The notes beneath the pieces were generated by a model. That model did no database searches and was not told where the DNA came from. It worked only from the letters and a program-made list of their open reading frames with translations. Shown piece by piece: positions 26,617 through 35,109 of a DNA stretch of 64,000 nucleotides. This stretch comes from Arthrobacter sp. SLBN-122 (GTDB lineage Bacteria; Actinomycetota; Actinomycetes; Actinomycetales; Micrococcaceae). Position 1 is the first letter of the stretch. Every line of letters begins with the position of its first letter. The translations under genes were made by a program, and so were the position numbers. The stretch lies in NCBI RefSeq assembly GCF_006715165.1, contig NZ_VFMS01000001.1, positions 3,906,001-3,970,000 on the forward strand, read 5' to 3'.

Positions 26617-27225
26617 ATGAGCCAGCTGATGGTGGACCTGATCATCACCCTGGACGGCTTCGCCTCGGGTGAAGGGTGGCCGGGCTGGTGGGGCCTGGAG
26701 GGTCCGGAATACCTGGCCTGGCTCCAGCAGGAGGCCGGGAAGGACTACACGTTCCTGCTGGGGGCCAACACCTACCGCCTCATGTCAGGGATGTCGGAGG
26801 ATGCTGCAGCCGGGGGAACGGGATATTCACAGGACGAAAGCTCAGCCCTGACCGGCCTGGCCGCCGTTCCCAAGGTGGTGTTCTCCTCCACCCTCAAAGC
26901 ACCTCTTCGGTGGCCGAACTCCGAACTGGTACCGGGGGATGCGGTGGAGGCCGTCAGGCAGATGAAACAAACCCATCCCGGGCCCTTGAGTACCCTCGGC
27001 AGCCTCAGCCTCTGCCGTTCCCTGGTGGCAGCAAACCTCGTGGACCGGTTCAGGCTGGTGGTCTTCCCCCTGATCACCGGACGCACGGGACGCGAACGGA
27101 TCTACGACGGCTACCCGGACGTCGCCCTGGACCTGGTAGACAGCAGGATCTTCGACGGACGCCTCCAGCTGCTCGAGTACATCCCCCGAGTGATAGACCG
27201 CCCGCCGCTCAGCGGCCAGCCCTGA
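26617..27225 (+). CDS. Dihydrofolate reductase-like (RibD C-terminal) protein
   Basis: This 202-residue protein is of the RibD_C/DHFR-like fold: MVDLIITLDGFASGEG at the N terminus, LLGANTYRLM for the cofactor loop and a C-terminal VFPLITGRTGRERIY. These are stand-alone NADPH-dependent reductases whose substrates are mostly unknown. TAGCAT lies 7 nt before the ATG at 26617, which favours this start over the ATG three codons upstream. A second member of the same family is at 44584. Confidence 0.83.
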   Translation: MSQLMVDLIITLDGFASGEGWPGWWGLEGPEYLAWLQQEAGKDYTFLLGANTYRLMSGMSEDAAAGGTGYSQDESSALTGLAAVPKVVFSSTLKAPLRWPNSELVPGDAVEAVRQMKQTHPGPLSTLGSLSLCRSLVAANLVDRFRLVVFPLITGRTGRERIYDGYPDVALDLVDSRIFDGRLQLLEYIPRVIDRPPLSGQP

Positions 27226-27242
27226 CGTCGAGTGCTGACTGG

Positions 27243-28565
27243 TCAGCGCAGCACCACCACTTCCGTTTCATACGCCTGGGACGAACGCATGGTGCCCCGG
27301 AACCAGCAGACGGCGTGGACAGAAGGGTCCCCCGGCGGAACGAGGGGGCGGAGGTTGTCCACGTGGGAGTTCCCGGTTATGGCCTCCCACGCCCACGACT
27401 CGCCTTCGTCAACGGTCCGGCCGCAGTAGATTTCGTAGTGTGCCGTGGTGCTGCCGGTCCGGGGATCCACCGGCGTGGAAATGTACACCCGGTCCAGGTC
27501 GTAAGGGTCCACCGCCCCCAGTCCGGTGTAGTCCTGTTCGTGGGGGAGCAGTCCGGGGCCCGCGACGGCGAGATGGTTCAGCCGCCAGCGCGTTCCGTCG
27601 AAGCGCGCGTACAGCAGGCGGTGATCATCGACGTCGAGCATCTGCTCACGTTCAAGGGCTCCGTTGACGTCGTTGGCCCGGCAACTGATGATGGCGGCCA
27701 GGTGTCCGTCCCGGCCCCGCAGGTCAGCCGTCCAGCCGTGGGTGAGGACGTCCCCGTCCAGTTCGGTGCCGGCCTGGAAAACGGTGGTCAGGGAGGCCTG
27801 GTCGACGCCGGGTGAGCCGATCACCGGCTTTCCCACCACCCGCCCTTCGGCGTCGTGCAGCGCATCGTCCCGGATGTAGCCGTGATAGATGCTGTTGTTG
27901 AAGTCGCGGGGGTGGTGGTCCGTGGTGATGAGGTCAATGCGGTCAGCGCCGTTGCCGTAGTAGCGGGTGTAGCCGTTGACATAGCCCACCTTGGGCCGCG
28001 TGAAGAGCTTGCCGCCGAAAGTCCAGGTGCTGCCGTCGTCCCCGGACACCATCAGGGTGGGGTCGTCGTTGATGGCGCGCACAAAGTTGTACACCCGCGA
28101 CTCCGCGTCCAGCCGGTGCAGGTTGGAGTAGGTGGCGCCCCGTCCTGCGGCCAGTTCCGTCCAGTCGAAGTGCTGCTCGGGACCCCATTCGGAGGCGTCG
28201 TGGGGACGGACGGAGATCCGCCAGCGGGAGTAGTTGTCGGTCTTGTGCCGGGCGTACATGGCAAGGTAGCGGCCGTCCGGCCTGACCAGCAGCGCCGGAG
28301 CGTCATGGTCGTCAGGCTCCAGCCTGTGGTGCAGGACGTGGACCGTGCTGCTCCCGGAGGCCAGATCCAGGACAGCAACCTCGATGTTGCCGCCCCGGCG
28401 CTCGCCGTCCGGGCCCTCCGGGGCGGCAACGGAACCCACCAGCAGGGTGTTGCTGACCGGGTCCACCAGGGCCCGCTCGTCCTGGAACCAGCACCACGCG
28501 CCGTTGTCGTTGATGGTTTCCGGCGCGCGGTGCCCGAATTCCCTGCCTTCGATGCTGGATGTCAT
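27243..28565 (-). CDS. BNR-repeat (BNR_4) propeller protein
   Basis: This 440-residue protein is built of repeated beta-propeller blades with Asp-box-like stretches (SGDDGSTWTF, TVDEGESWAWEA). The N-terminal NDNGAWCWFQDERALVD and ATYSNLHRL are typical of the BNR_4 family, whose members include polysaccharide lyases and uncharacterised sugar-binding proteins. No signal peptide is evident, so it may act in the cytosol on imported oligosaccharides; function is inferred. It lies upstream of nothing on its strand. An inverted repeat just before the start codon may be its operator. Confidence 0.8.
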   Translation of the reverse strand: MTSSIEGREFGHRAPETINDNGAWCWFQDERALVDPVSNTLLVGSVAAPEGPDGERRGGNIEVAVLDLASGSSTVHVLHHRLEPDDHDAPALLVRPDGRYLAMYARHKTDNYSRWRISVRPHDASEWGPEQHFDWTELAAGRGATYSNLHRLDAESRVYNFVRAINDDPTLMVSGDDGSTWTFGGKLFTRPKVGYVNGYTRYYGNGADRIDLITTDHHPRDFNNSIYHGYIRDDALHDAEGRVVGKPVIGSPGVDQASLTTVFQAGTELDGDVLTHGWTADLRGRDGHLAAIISCRANDVNGALEREQMLDVDDHRLLYARFDGTRWRLNHLAVAGPGLLPHEQDYTGLGAVDPYDLDRVYISTPVDPRTGSTTAHYEIYCGRTVDEGESWAWEAITGNSHVDNLRPLVPPGDPSVHAVCWFRGTMRSSQAYETEVVVLR

Positions 28566-28569
28566 CCCT

Positions 28570-28585
28570 TCATCGTTGTAGATGA
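28570..28585. promoter_or_regulatory. Inverted repeat upstream of the BNR gene
   Basis: TCATCGTTGTAGATGA has perfect 5-bp arms (TCATC/GATGA) and begins 5 bp upstream of the BNR start codon. A partly matching inverted motif (CAACGA..TCGTTG) extends it to about 28610. It could be an operator for a GntR- or LacI-type sugar regulator. TTGACC on the minus strand nearby may be a -35 element. Confidence 0.4.
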
Positions 28586-28822
28586 AAATCGGAGGGTCAA
28601 CGACAACACGGCCGTCGATCGTGGTCGGTCAGCAAACTCGATCAGATGAATGTGCCAGGGGCAGTCTGCATGACCTTGAAAGAGGCGGCCGTGGCCTGCT
28701 GGGCCTGGAAGTCACCATGCGGTCCTTCCAGCCGCCGCGGCATAGGGTCCGGCTGCTGGCACGTCGGGAATCACCATCCTCGCCGCCTGCCCCGCGGGCC
28801 ATTTCCATGTCAGGATCAAGGT

Positions 28823-29776
28823 ATGCCCCAGCGCCTCATGCTGCTCGACACTGCCTCCCTGTACTTCCGCGCCTTCTACGGCCTGCCGGACACCATCCGC
28901 CGGCCCGACGGGATCCCGGTCAACGCCGTCCGCGGGCTGCTCGAGATGATCGCCCGGCTCAGCACCGACTACCACGCCACCCACCTGGTGGCCTGCTGGG
29001 ACGATGACTGGCGGCCGCAATGGCGGGTGGACCTGCTCCCCACCTACAAGGCCCACCGGGTGGCCGAAGCAGTTCCGGGCGGGGCCGACGTCGAAGTGGT
29101 GCCCGAGGGCCTCCAGGCCCAGCTGCCCATGATCCGCCGCGTACTGGAGTTGGCGGGCATCGCCATTGTGGGCGCGGCACACCACGAGGCCGACGACGTC
29201 GTGGGCACCTACGCCAGCCATGCCGGCTTCCCGGTTGACGTGGTCACGGGCGACCGCGACCTGTTCCAGGTATGCGACGACGAACGGGCAGTCAGGGTGA
29301 TCTACACCGCCCGCGGCATGAAGAACCTCGAAGTCATGACGGAAGAAACCGTGGTGGCCAAATACAAGGTCCTGCCCCAGCAGTACGCGGACTATGCCAC
29401 CCTTCGGGGGGACGCCTCTGACGGCTTGCCGGGCGTGGCCGGGATCGGCGAGAAGACGGCAGCGTCCCTGCTGCTCAAATACGGGACCCTCGAACGCCTG
29501 CTGGCGGCCGCGGAGGAGCCGGGCACCGGCGTATCCGCACCTGTCCGGGCCAAACTGTCTGCTGCCGCCGCGTACCTGGAAGCAGCCCCCGCCGTCGTCC
29601 GCCTGGTGCGCAACCTGGAGCTGCCCACCCTTGAGGAGGCGGGCGCCCGCCTGCAGCCCGTGACGGGTGACCGGCGCGCGGAACTGGAGCAGCTGGCCGC
29701 CGACTGGAACCTGGGCGGCTCGGTCCGCCGCCTGCTCGCCGCCCTGGACCTGCAGCAGCAGCCGGCACCGTCCTGA
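28823..29776 (+). CDS. Stand-alone 5'-3' exonuclease (flap nuclease family)
   Basis: This 317-residue protein is homologous to the N-terminal nuclease domain of DNA polymerase I. Metal-ligand acidic residues are visible in MLLDTASLYFRAF, HEADDVVGTYA and VVTGDRDLFQV. The helix-hairpin-helix DNA-binding region is GVAGIGEKTAASLLLKYG. It lacks any polymerase domain. A separate PolA with its own nuclease domain is encoded at 45640, so this is a second, free copy, likely for primer removal or repair. I choose ATG 28823; the frame is open for ~60 codons upstream. Confidence 0.92.
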   Translation: MPQRLMLLDTASLYFRAFYGLPDTIRRPDGIPVNAVRGLLEMIARLSTDYHATHLVACWDDDWRPQWRVDLLPTYKAHRVAEAVPGGADVEVVPEGLQAQLPMIRRVLELAGIAIVGAAHHEADDVVGTYASHAGFPVDVVTGDRDLFQVCDDERAVRVIYTARGMKNLEVMTEETVVAKYKVLPQQYADYATLRGDASDGLPGVAGIGEKTAASLLLKYGTLERLLAAAEEPGTGVSAPVRAKLSAAAAYLEAAPAVVRLVRNLELPTLEEAGARLQPVTGDRRAELEQLAADWNLGGSVRRLLAALDLQQQPAPS

Positions 29777-29964
29777 TCGCCAGGCACCTCATTCTGTTGC
29801 GTCAAACAGCGACATCCCGGCGCCGGGAAGCGAGGCGCCGATGACGCCGAAAGTACGGGCATGACAATTCGTTGCGCCCCGGGTCGGCGCGTTTCAGGCG
29901 GCTTGTATGAGTTGAATCGCTGATGGTTTGGTGAGGTAACGATCCAGACGAGAGGCCACTTTCC

Positions 29965-30480
29965 ATGTCAGTCACTTCAGATCTTGCTCCCCGCCGGCTT
30001 CGGGATATTTTGGGAACATTTGCCAGCGGCCTGACCGTCATCACCGGCTCCACCCCGGACGGTCCCGCCGGCTTTACCTGCCAGTCCTTCGCGTCCCTGT
30101 CACTGGAGCCGGCGCTGGTCACGTTCAGCCCTGCCCGGACGTCAACCACCTGGCCCGCGCTGCGAAGGGCAGGCTCCTTCACCGTGAACATCCTCCGGGC
30201 GGAACACCAGCACTTGGCGGGGCAGTTCGCCCGTTCAGGGACGGATAAGTTCGCCGGCGTCAGCCACGCGTCCTCGCCGCTGGGTAACCCCTTGCTGGAC
30301 GACGCGCTCGCCTGGATCGACTGCGAGCTCCATGCAGAGTACGACGGCGGCGACCACACCATCGTGGTGGGGGCGGTACGGCACCTCGATGCCCGGAACG
30401 ACGCCGAGCCGCTGGTGTTTTTCAAGGGCCGGTATGCCGGTCTCAGCCCGGCGGAACGCCTGCTCGAAGCGGCGGGCTGA
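29965..30480 (+). CDS. Flavin reductase-like FMN-binding protein
   Basis: This 171-residue split-barrel protein is of the flavin reductase family. LRDILGTFASGLTVITG and GFTCQSFASLSLEPALVTFSPAR are the family signatures for flavin binding; HTIVVGAVRHLDARNDAEPLVFFKGRY is the C-terminal strand. Such proteins supply reduced flavin to a two-component monooxygenase, but no partner is in the neighbourhood. The 188-bp gap before it contains a weak promoter-like region only. It is followed by a strong hairpin terminator. Confidence 0.87.
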   Translation: MSVTSDLAPRRLRDILGTFASGLTVITGSTPDGPAGFTCQSFASLSLEPALVTFSPARTSTTWPALRRAGSFTVNILRAEHQHLAGQFARSGTDKFAGVSHASSPLGNPLLDDALAWIDCELHAEYDGGDHTIVVGAVRHLDARNDAEPLVFFKGRYAGLSPAERLLEAAG

Positions 30481-30492
30481 AGCGGGAGAAGA

Positions 30493-30533
30493 GAAGCCGG
30501 TCATTTCCCGCGTAAGCGGGGATGACCGGCTTC
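30493..30533. terminator. Long bidirectional hairpin terminator
   Basis: A 12-bp outer stem (GAAGCCGGTCAT / ATGACCGGCTTC), one bulged base, then a 6-bp inner stem ending in a GTAA tetraloop gives an 18-bp hairpin. It sits between the convergent flavin reductase and CBS-domain genes, 12 bp after one stop and 22 bp from the other, and can serve both. There is no U run. Confidence 0.8.
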
Positions 30534-30555
30534 AGCGTGTATCCAGGCGGAGGAC

Positions 30556-30969
30556 TCAGTAGGAAATGAACGCCACGAGTTCGCCCACCCGGTCCTCGGG
30601 GTAGTTCCGGGCAATGTCGGCCTGGCTGATCACGCCAACCAGCTTGTGGCCGTCAATCACGGGAAGCCTGCGCACCTGGTGGTCCTGCATGGTGCGGATC
30701 GCTTCCTCAATCGAGTCGTCGGCTCCAATGGTGACCGGCTTGCCTTCGGCCAGGTCGCCCGCCTTGGCACTGCGCGGGTCGCCGCCTTCGGCCAGGCACT
30801 TCACCACGATGTCGCGGTCGGTCAGCATTCCCTTGAGGCGGTCGTCCTCGCCGCAAATGGGGAGGGAACCAACGTCAAGTTCCTTCATTTTGCGGGCGGC
30901 TGCTTCCAGGCTCTCCTTCTCACCCACGCACTCCACGCCGCCAGTCATGATTTCGCGCGCCTTTGCCAT
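30556..30969 (-). CDS. CBS-domain pair protein
   Basis: This 137-residue protein consists of two CBS motifs (about residues 5-60 and 72-130): LDVGSLPICGEDDRLKGMLTDRDIV and HQVRRLPVIDGHKLVGVISQADIA. CBS pairs bind adenine nucleotides and act as energy or stress sensors. In actinomycetes, stand-alone copies are often induced under stress or hypoxia. The start is the ATG with AAGGAG 6 nt upstream. It is divergent from two small membrane-protein genes across a 265-bp region with tandem operators. Confidence 0.88.
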   Translation of the reverse strand: MAKAREIMTGGVECVGEKESLEAAARKMKELDVGSLPICGEDDRLKGMLTDRDIVVKCLAEGGDPRSAKAGDLAEGKPVTIGADDSIEEAIRTMQDHQVRRLPVIDGHKLVGVISQADIARNYPEDRVGELVAFISY

Positions 30970-31078
30970 GTTCGTCTCCTTCATTCCTGCTGGTGTGCCG
31001 TATCTGCGGCCGGATCGGATGGCCCTTCGGGTGTCATTCCGGAGGCGGATGGCTCCGGAGAGCTGCCGATGAAAAAAT

Positions 31079-31210
31079 GCTAAGCCTACTTATTATCAGT
31101 GTCCAGACTCCCAGACCGGCGTGCTGCGCTGTCTTTGCCGAATTCGCGGCACTCTTGCCTTGCGCCCATCAAGTAGTAAGCTTGCTGAGCATTACTAGTA
31201 AGCTTGCTGA
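31079..31210. promoter_or_regulatory. Tandem near-palindromic operators
   Basis: AGTAAGCTTGCTGA occurs twice, at 31175-31188 and 31197-31210, 22 bp apart (two helical turns). Its core AGTAAGCTTGCT is itself almost palindromic (10 of 12 positions). A weaker inverted version, GCTAAGCCTACT, is at 31079-31090. The copies lie just before the small membrane-protein gene and in the divergent region with the CBS gene. They look like a dimer-binding operator array; the regulator is unknown. Confidence 0.5.
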
Positions 31211-31234
31211 TTAAATGAGATTGGAGCAGGAGCT

Positions 31235-31537
31235 ATGGGCGCAATTTTCGGGACGGCCCTGTCACTGATGCTGACCGTTGGGGGTGCGGCGGTGGCGGCC
31301 GACCGGGGCGCCGGAACCGCACAGCATTATCTTGCCGGCCACGTCCTCCTCGGCGTGGGTATCGGCCTGCTGATCGCCACCGTCCTGCGAACCGGCCTTC
31401 GGCTTCTCCTGGCGCGGCCCGCCTCGCCTGTGCGACCTGCTCCAGTGGCGCCCCCGGAAGCCGGGTACGCCCCTGTGACCGTCCTACCCGTCCGGACCGC
31501 TCCCGCTGCCCCGCTGCGGGGCCGGCATGCCGCTTAA
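31235..31537 (+). CDS. Small membrane protein
   Basis: This 100-residue protein has two hydrophobic segments (GTALSLMLTVGGAAVAA and LAGHVLLGVGIGLLIATVL) and a Pro/Ala-rich tail (SPVRPAPVAPPEAGYAP). I do not recognise it. AGGA lies 3 nt before the ATG, and two tandem operators lie just upstream. Its end overlaps the next gene by 11 bp, so the two are translationally coupled. Context suggests joint regulation with the divergent CBS gene. Confidence 0.6.
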   Translation: MGAIFGTALSLMLTVGGAAVAADRGAGTAQHYLAGHVLLGVGIGLLIATVLRTGLRLLLARPASPVRPAPVAPPEAGYAPVTVLPVRTAPAAPLRGRHAA

Positions 31538-32144
31538 GGTGATGCCAAGCAGCGAGCCAGTGGCGCTTGCGGTGCCCGGAGCGGTGAAGCCCGTACCGGA
31601 GGCCCGCCGCGGAGCCCGTGCGCTGATCGTCCTGTGCTGCGCCGTTGTTGCCGCCGCGCTGGTTGCCGGCGCGGCCGGGATTCGTTCCGGCGATGCCGAC
31701 GAAAACGTCCTGCGGGGTTTCCAGATCCGGGTGTTAAGCATCAGCCAGGCCGCTGCCGAGAACAGGATGGACGGCGCGCTGGCCGCCCTGCAAGCCCTCG
31801 AGAAGGACCTGGGGGATGCGGCAGCGAATGGACGGCTCTCGGCTTCGCGCTATCGCAGCATCGAGAACGCACTGTCGGCCGTCCGGACTGATCTCGCCAC
31901 ACAGGTGGCGGCAGCCGCCCCGGCGGCACCCCCTGCCACGGCGCCGGACGCCGTCGCGCCCGCCCCTGCCCTCGCCGGCACCGGTCAGGAGCAGGCCGCT
32001 CCCGTGGAAGCGGCCGTCCCGGCCGTCGCGCCGGCGCCGGTCGGGCCCGCGCCCGAAGAGTCAGCGCCCGAAGCTCCGGGCCAGGAGCGGTCGGAGGCTG
32101 CGAAGGAAGCCAAGGGCAAGGGCAAAGGTCCGGGCAAGCCCTGA
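31527..32144 (+). CDS. Single-pass membrane protein with Ala/Pro-rich tail
   Basis: This 205-residue protein has a short basic N terminus and one membrane helix (ALIVLCCAVVAAALVAGAAG, about residues 32-51). A helical domain of about 80 residues follows (ENVLRGFQIRVLSISQAAAENRMDGALAALQALEKDL), then a low-complexity Ala/Pro/Glu tail ending in Lys/Gly repeats (KAKGKGKGPGKP-like). It resembles a membrane-anchored, extracytoplasmic protein. Function is unknown. It overlaps the preceding gene by 11 bp, so they are likely co-expressed. Confidence 0.65.
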   Translation: MPLKVMPSSEPVALAVPGAVKPVPEARRGARALIVLCCAVVAAALVAGAAGIRSGDADENVLRGFQIRVLSISQAAAENRMDGALAALQALEKDLGDAAANGRLSASRYRSIENALSAVRTDLATQVAAAAPAAPPATAPDAVAPAPALAGTGQEQAAPVEAAVPAVAPAPVGPAPEESAPEAPGQERSEAAKEAKGKGKGPGKP

Positions 32145-32186
32145 CCTTTGCGACAGACGGCGTCCCGGTCAGGGCAGAATGGAGGG

Positions 32187-34808
32187 ATGGTTTCTCCTGC
32201 CGTGCGGCCCGGTGACGGCGCCTTCGATCTTGGCGCCATTGGTGCCGGGCTTGCCTTCGAAGGATCCCTTTCCGTACTGCGGGACGCGCTGGATAGCGCT
32301 GGTTCACCCGGCGCCGCCGTGGTGCAGGCCCCGCCGGGGACGGGTAAAACCACGCTCGTGCCGCCGCTGCTGGCAAACCTTTACGGCAGGCGGGGCCGGG
32401 TGGTGGTCACCCAGCCGCGGCGGGTCGCCGCCCGCGCCGCCGCGCGCCGCCTCTCGGCACTCGACGGCAGCCGGCCGGCCGGGCGCGTGGGCTACACGGT
32501 TCGCGGCGAACGCCAGGCCGGCCCGGACACCCTGATCGAATTTGTCACCCCGGGTATCCTGCTGCGCCGCCTGCTGGCCGACCCGGCGCTGGATGGCACT
32601 TCCGCCGTCGTCCTGGACGAGGTGCACGAGCGCGGCCTGGAAACGGACCTCCTGCTCGGCATGCTCGCAGAGGTCCGTGCACTGCGCGGCGACCTCGCCG
32701 TCGTCGCCATGTCCGCAACCCTGGACGCACCCCGGTTCGCCGCCCTGCTGGGGGACGCCGACGGCGGCGCGGCAGCACCCGTCGTCGACTGCCCCTCCGT
32801 GAACCATCCACTGGTTGTGCAATGGCTCCCGGCACCCGCCCCGCGGCTGGACGCGAGGGGAGTGGCGCGCACCTTCCTGGACCACCTCGCCGCGGCAGCC
32901 GCGGACGCCCATGTCCATGCTGTTGCCGCCGACAGATTCGTGGACGCGCTCGTATTCCTTCCGGGTGCCAGGGAGGTTTCCCAGGTTGCAGCGGCACTGC
33001 GCAGCCGGCTGGGCAGCCAGGTGGACGTGCTGGAGCTTCACGGCCAGGTGGGCCCGGCGGAGCAGGACAGGGCAGTGTCGGGGCGAGGTCCCGGGGATCT
33101 TCCGCGGATCATCGTCTCCACGGATCTTGCCGAATCCTCCCTCACGGTGCCCGGCGTCCGGCTGGTCATCGATTCCGGCCTGGCCCGGGAACCGCGCCGG
33201 GACGCCGGCCGGGGCATGAGCGGACTGGTTACCGTCTCCTGTTCACGGGCATCCGCCGACCAGCGGGCAGGGCGTGCCGCCCGGCAGGGTCCGGGAACCG
33301 TGGTGCGCTGCTACTCCCAGCAGGCCTATGGAGCGGCTCCCGCCCACGTGACGCCGGAAATCAGCGTGGCAGACCTGACCGGCGCCGCCCTGGTCCTTGC
33401 CTGCTGGGGCACGCCCGGCGGAAACGGGATCGCCTTGCCGGACCCGCCGCCGCGCCAGGCCATGGACGACGCCGTGGAGGTGCTCCGGGAGCTGGGCGCC
33501 GTCTCCGATGAAGGCATGGTGACGGCTGCGGGCCGGGCCCTTGCCCGCATCCCCGCCGATCCACGGCTTGCCCGGGCCTTGCTCGACGGCGGCACCTCCA
33601 TCGGCCCCCAATTTGCTGCCGGCGTGGTGGCCGCACTCTCCGGGGACCACCGCGCGCCCGGAGCGGACCTGCCCCGCCTGCTGGCCCAACTCCGTGCCGA
33701 CACAGGCCCGGCGGGAAGGCGATGGGCGGAGGAATCCAGGCGGCTGGCCGCAGTGGCACGGCGGCAGCAGGACGGCACGGCAGTGGTTCCCGCCATTCCC
33801 GCCGCTGGAAGCGAAGCTGTTGGGGCCGTCGTCGCGCTCGCCTTTCCTGACCGCGTGGCCCGCCGGGTGCCCGGCAGCGACGGCGCTGGCCAATACCTGC
33901 TGACCTCCGGCACCAGGGCAGGCCTGCCGGCCGGCAGCACCCTGTCAGGCCACGAGTGGATCGCCGTTGCCGACGTGACCCGCGCCGAAGGCAGGGACGC
34001 GGCCGGTACTGGCGCAGTCATCCGCGCCGCCGCCCCCATTTCCCTTGGCATTGCTGAAACGGCGGCATCGCATCTGCTGGCCGACACCGTGGACGCGGAA
34101 TTTACCGGAGGCAGGCTCAGCGCGCGCAGGACCAGGCGGCTGGGATCGATCGTGCTTTCCACAACACCGGTGCGGCCCACCGCGGAACAGGGCAGGAGGG
34201 CGGTGGCGGCCGCGCTGCAGTCCGGCGGGCTTGCAGCCCTGTCATGGTCGACGGCGGCGGCATCCTTCCGGCGCCGCCTCGCCTTCCTGCACCGGGAGTT
34301 GGGAGCGCCTTGGCCTGATGTGTCGGACGGGGCGCTGCTGGACCGGATCGAAGAGTGGCTGGGACCCGAACTGGGGGACCTTGCCGCCGGGAAACCGGTC
34401 ACCTCGGTTGACCTGTCGGACCCTTTGCACCGGCTGCTGCCCTGGCCCGAGGCTGCGCGGCTGGACGAGCTTGCGCCGGAGAACCTTGAGGTCCCCAGCG
34501 GTTCCCGGGCCAGGATCGACTATCCGGAACCAGGAGACGACGCCGCAGCGCCCGTGGTGGCGGTGAAACTGCAGGAGTGCTTCGGGCTGGCTGAGTCCCC
34601 AAGACTGGTGGGCGGCCGTGTTCCGGTCCTGTTCCACCTGCTGTCCCCGGCGCGCCGACCCCTCGCCGTGACGGATGACCTGACCTCGTTCTGGTCCGGC
34701 CCGTACCTGCAGGTGCGCGCGGAGATGCGGGGCCGCTATCCCAAGCATCCGTGGCCGGAGGACCCGTGGTCGGCCCCCGCCACGGCACGCACCAAGCAGC
34801 GCAGGTAG
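32187..34808 (+). CDS. hrpB: ATP-dependent helicase HrpB
   Basis: This is an 873-residue DEAH-type helicase. Walker A is QAPPGTGKTTL near residue 50, motif Ia is VTQPRRVAARAAA, and the DEAH box reads DEVHERGLETD. Motif III is MSATLDAPRF and motif VI SADQRAGRAARQGPG. The C-terminal region (LVGGRVPVLFHLLSPARRPLAVTDDL) and ending FWSGPYLQVRAEMRGRYPKHPWPEDP are diagnostic of HrpB. The ATG has CAGAAT 6 nt upstream and GGAGGG touching it. An RNA role is likely but not established. Confidence 0.93.
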   Translation: MVSPAVRPGDGAFDLGAIGAGLAFEGSLSVLRDALDSAGSPGAAVVQAPPGTGKTTLVPPLLANLYGRRGRVVVTQPRRVAARAAARRLSALDGSRPAGRVGYTVRGERQAGPDTLIEFVTPGILLRRLLADPALDGTSAVVLDEVHERGLETDLLLGMLAEVRALRGDLAVVAMSATLDAPRFAALLGDADGGAAAPVVDCPSVNHPLVVQWLPAPAPRLDARGVARTFLDHLAAAAADAHVHAVAADRFVDALVFLPGAREVSQVAAALRSRLGSQVDVLELHGQVGPAEQDRAVSGRGPGDLPRIIVSTDLAESSLTVPGVRLVIDSGLAREPRRDAGRGMSGLVTVSCSRASADQRAGRAARQGPGTVVRCYSQQAYGAAPAHVTPEISVADLTGAALVLACWGTPGGNGIALPDPPPRQAMDDAVEVLRELGAVSDEGMVTAAGRALARIPADPRLARALLDGGTSIGPQFAAGVVAALSGDHRAPGADLPRLLAQLRADTGPAGRRWAEESRRLAAVARRQQDGTAVVPAIPAAGSEAVGAVVALAFPDRVARRVPGSDGAGQYLLTSGTRAGLPAGSTLSGHEWIAVADVTRAEGRDAAGTGAVIRAAAPISLGIAETAASHLLADTVDAEFTGGRLSARRTRRLGSIVLSTTPVRPTAEQGRRAVAAALQSGGLAALSWSTAAASFRRRLAFLHRELGAPWPDVSDGALLDRIEEWLGPELGDLAAGKPVTSVDLSDPLHRLLPWPEAARLDELAPENLEVPSGSRARIDYPEPGDDAAAPVVAVKLQECFGLAESPRLVGGRVPVLFHLLSPARRPLAVTDDLTSFWSGPYLQVRAEMRGRYPKHPWPEDPWSAPATARTKQRR

Positions 34809-34951
34809 GCGTACTTCCCGCGCCTGGACCCGGGCGTGAAAAGTCCGATACACAGCCGAAACCTCCTGTCGACGTGCTGAAACATCGCTGACCTAGGCTC
34901 AGTCCAAGGCGGACGACGCAGTCCGCAGCCACCTATGGAAGGACGCACGCC

Positions 34952-35098
34952 ATGTTTCTCTTGAACAGCCTCAACCTCCTGCTGGACGGCCGCCGCAGCG
35001 ACGCCGGTGCTTTCCGCAACAGCGACACGGGCTCATTTCCCGAAGGCAAGCTCACCTCGGCCGCCTGGGAAGGCTGGTGGCACGAGGACGCCGCTTAG
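34952..35098 (+). CDS. Small protein, 48 residues
   Basis: A 48-codon open frame has GGAAGGA 8 nt before its ATG and ends at a TAG. The protein begins MFLLNSLNLLLDGRRSDAG and ends SAAWEGWWHEDAA, with an acidic, tryptophan-rich tail and no membrane segment. A TAGGCT hexamer at 34894-34899 may be its -10 element, giving a ~50-nt leader. The strong ribosome binding site, not homology, is the evidence. Function is unknown. Confidence 0.5.
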   Translation: MFLLNSLNLLLDGRRSDAGAFRNSDTGSFPEGKLTSAAWEGWWHEDAA

Positions 35099-35109
35099 CC
35101 CCGCAGCCG

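Noticed and set aside
29777..29964. A gene or RNA between the 5' nuclease and the flavin reductase
   Set aside because: I see no open frame with a ribosome binding site and no stable hairpin; only weak promoter-like sequences are present.
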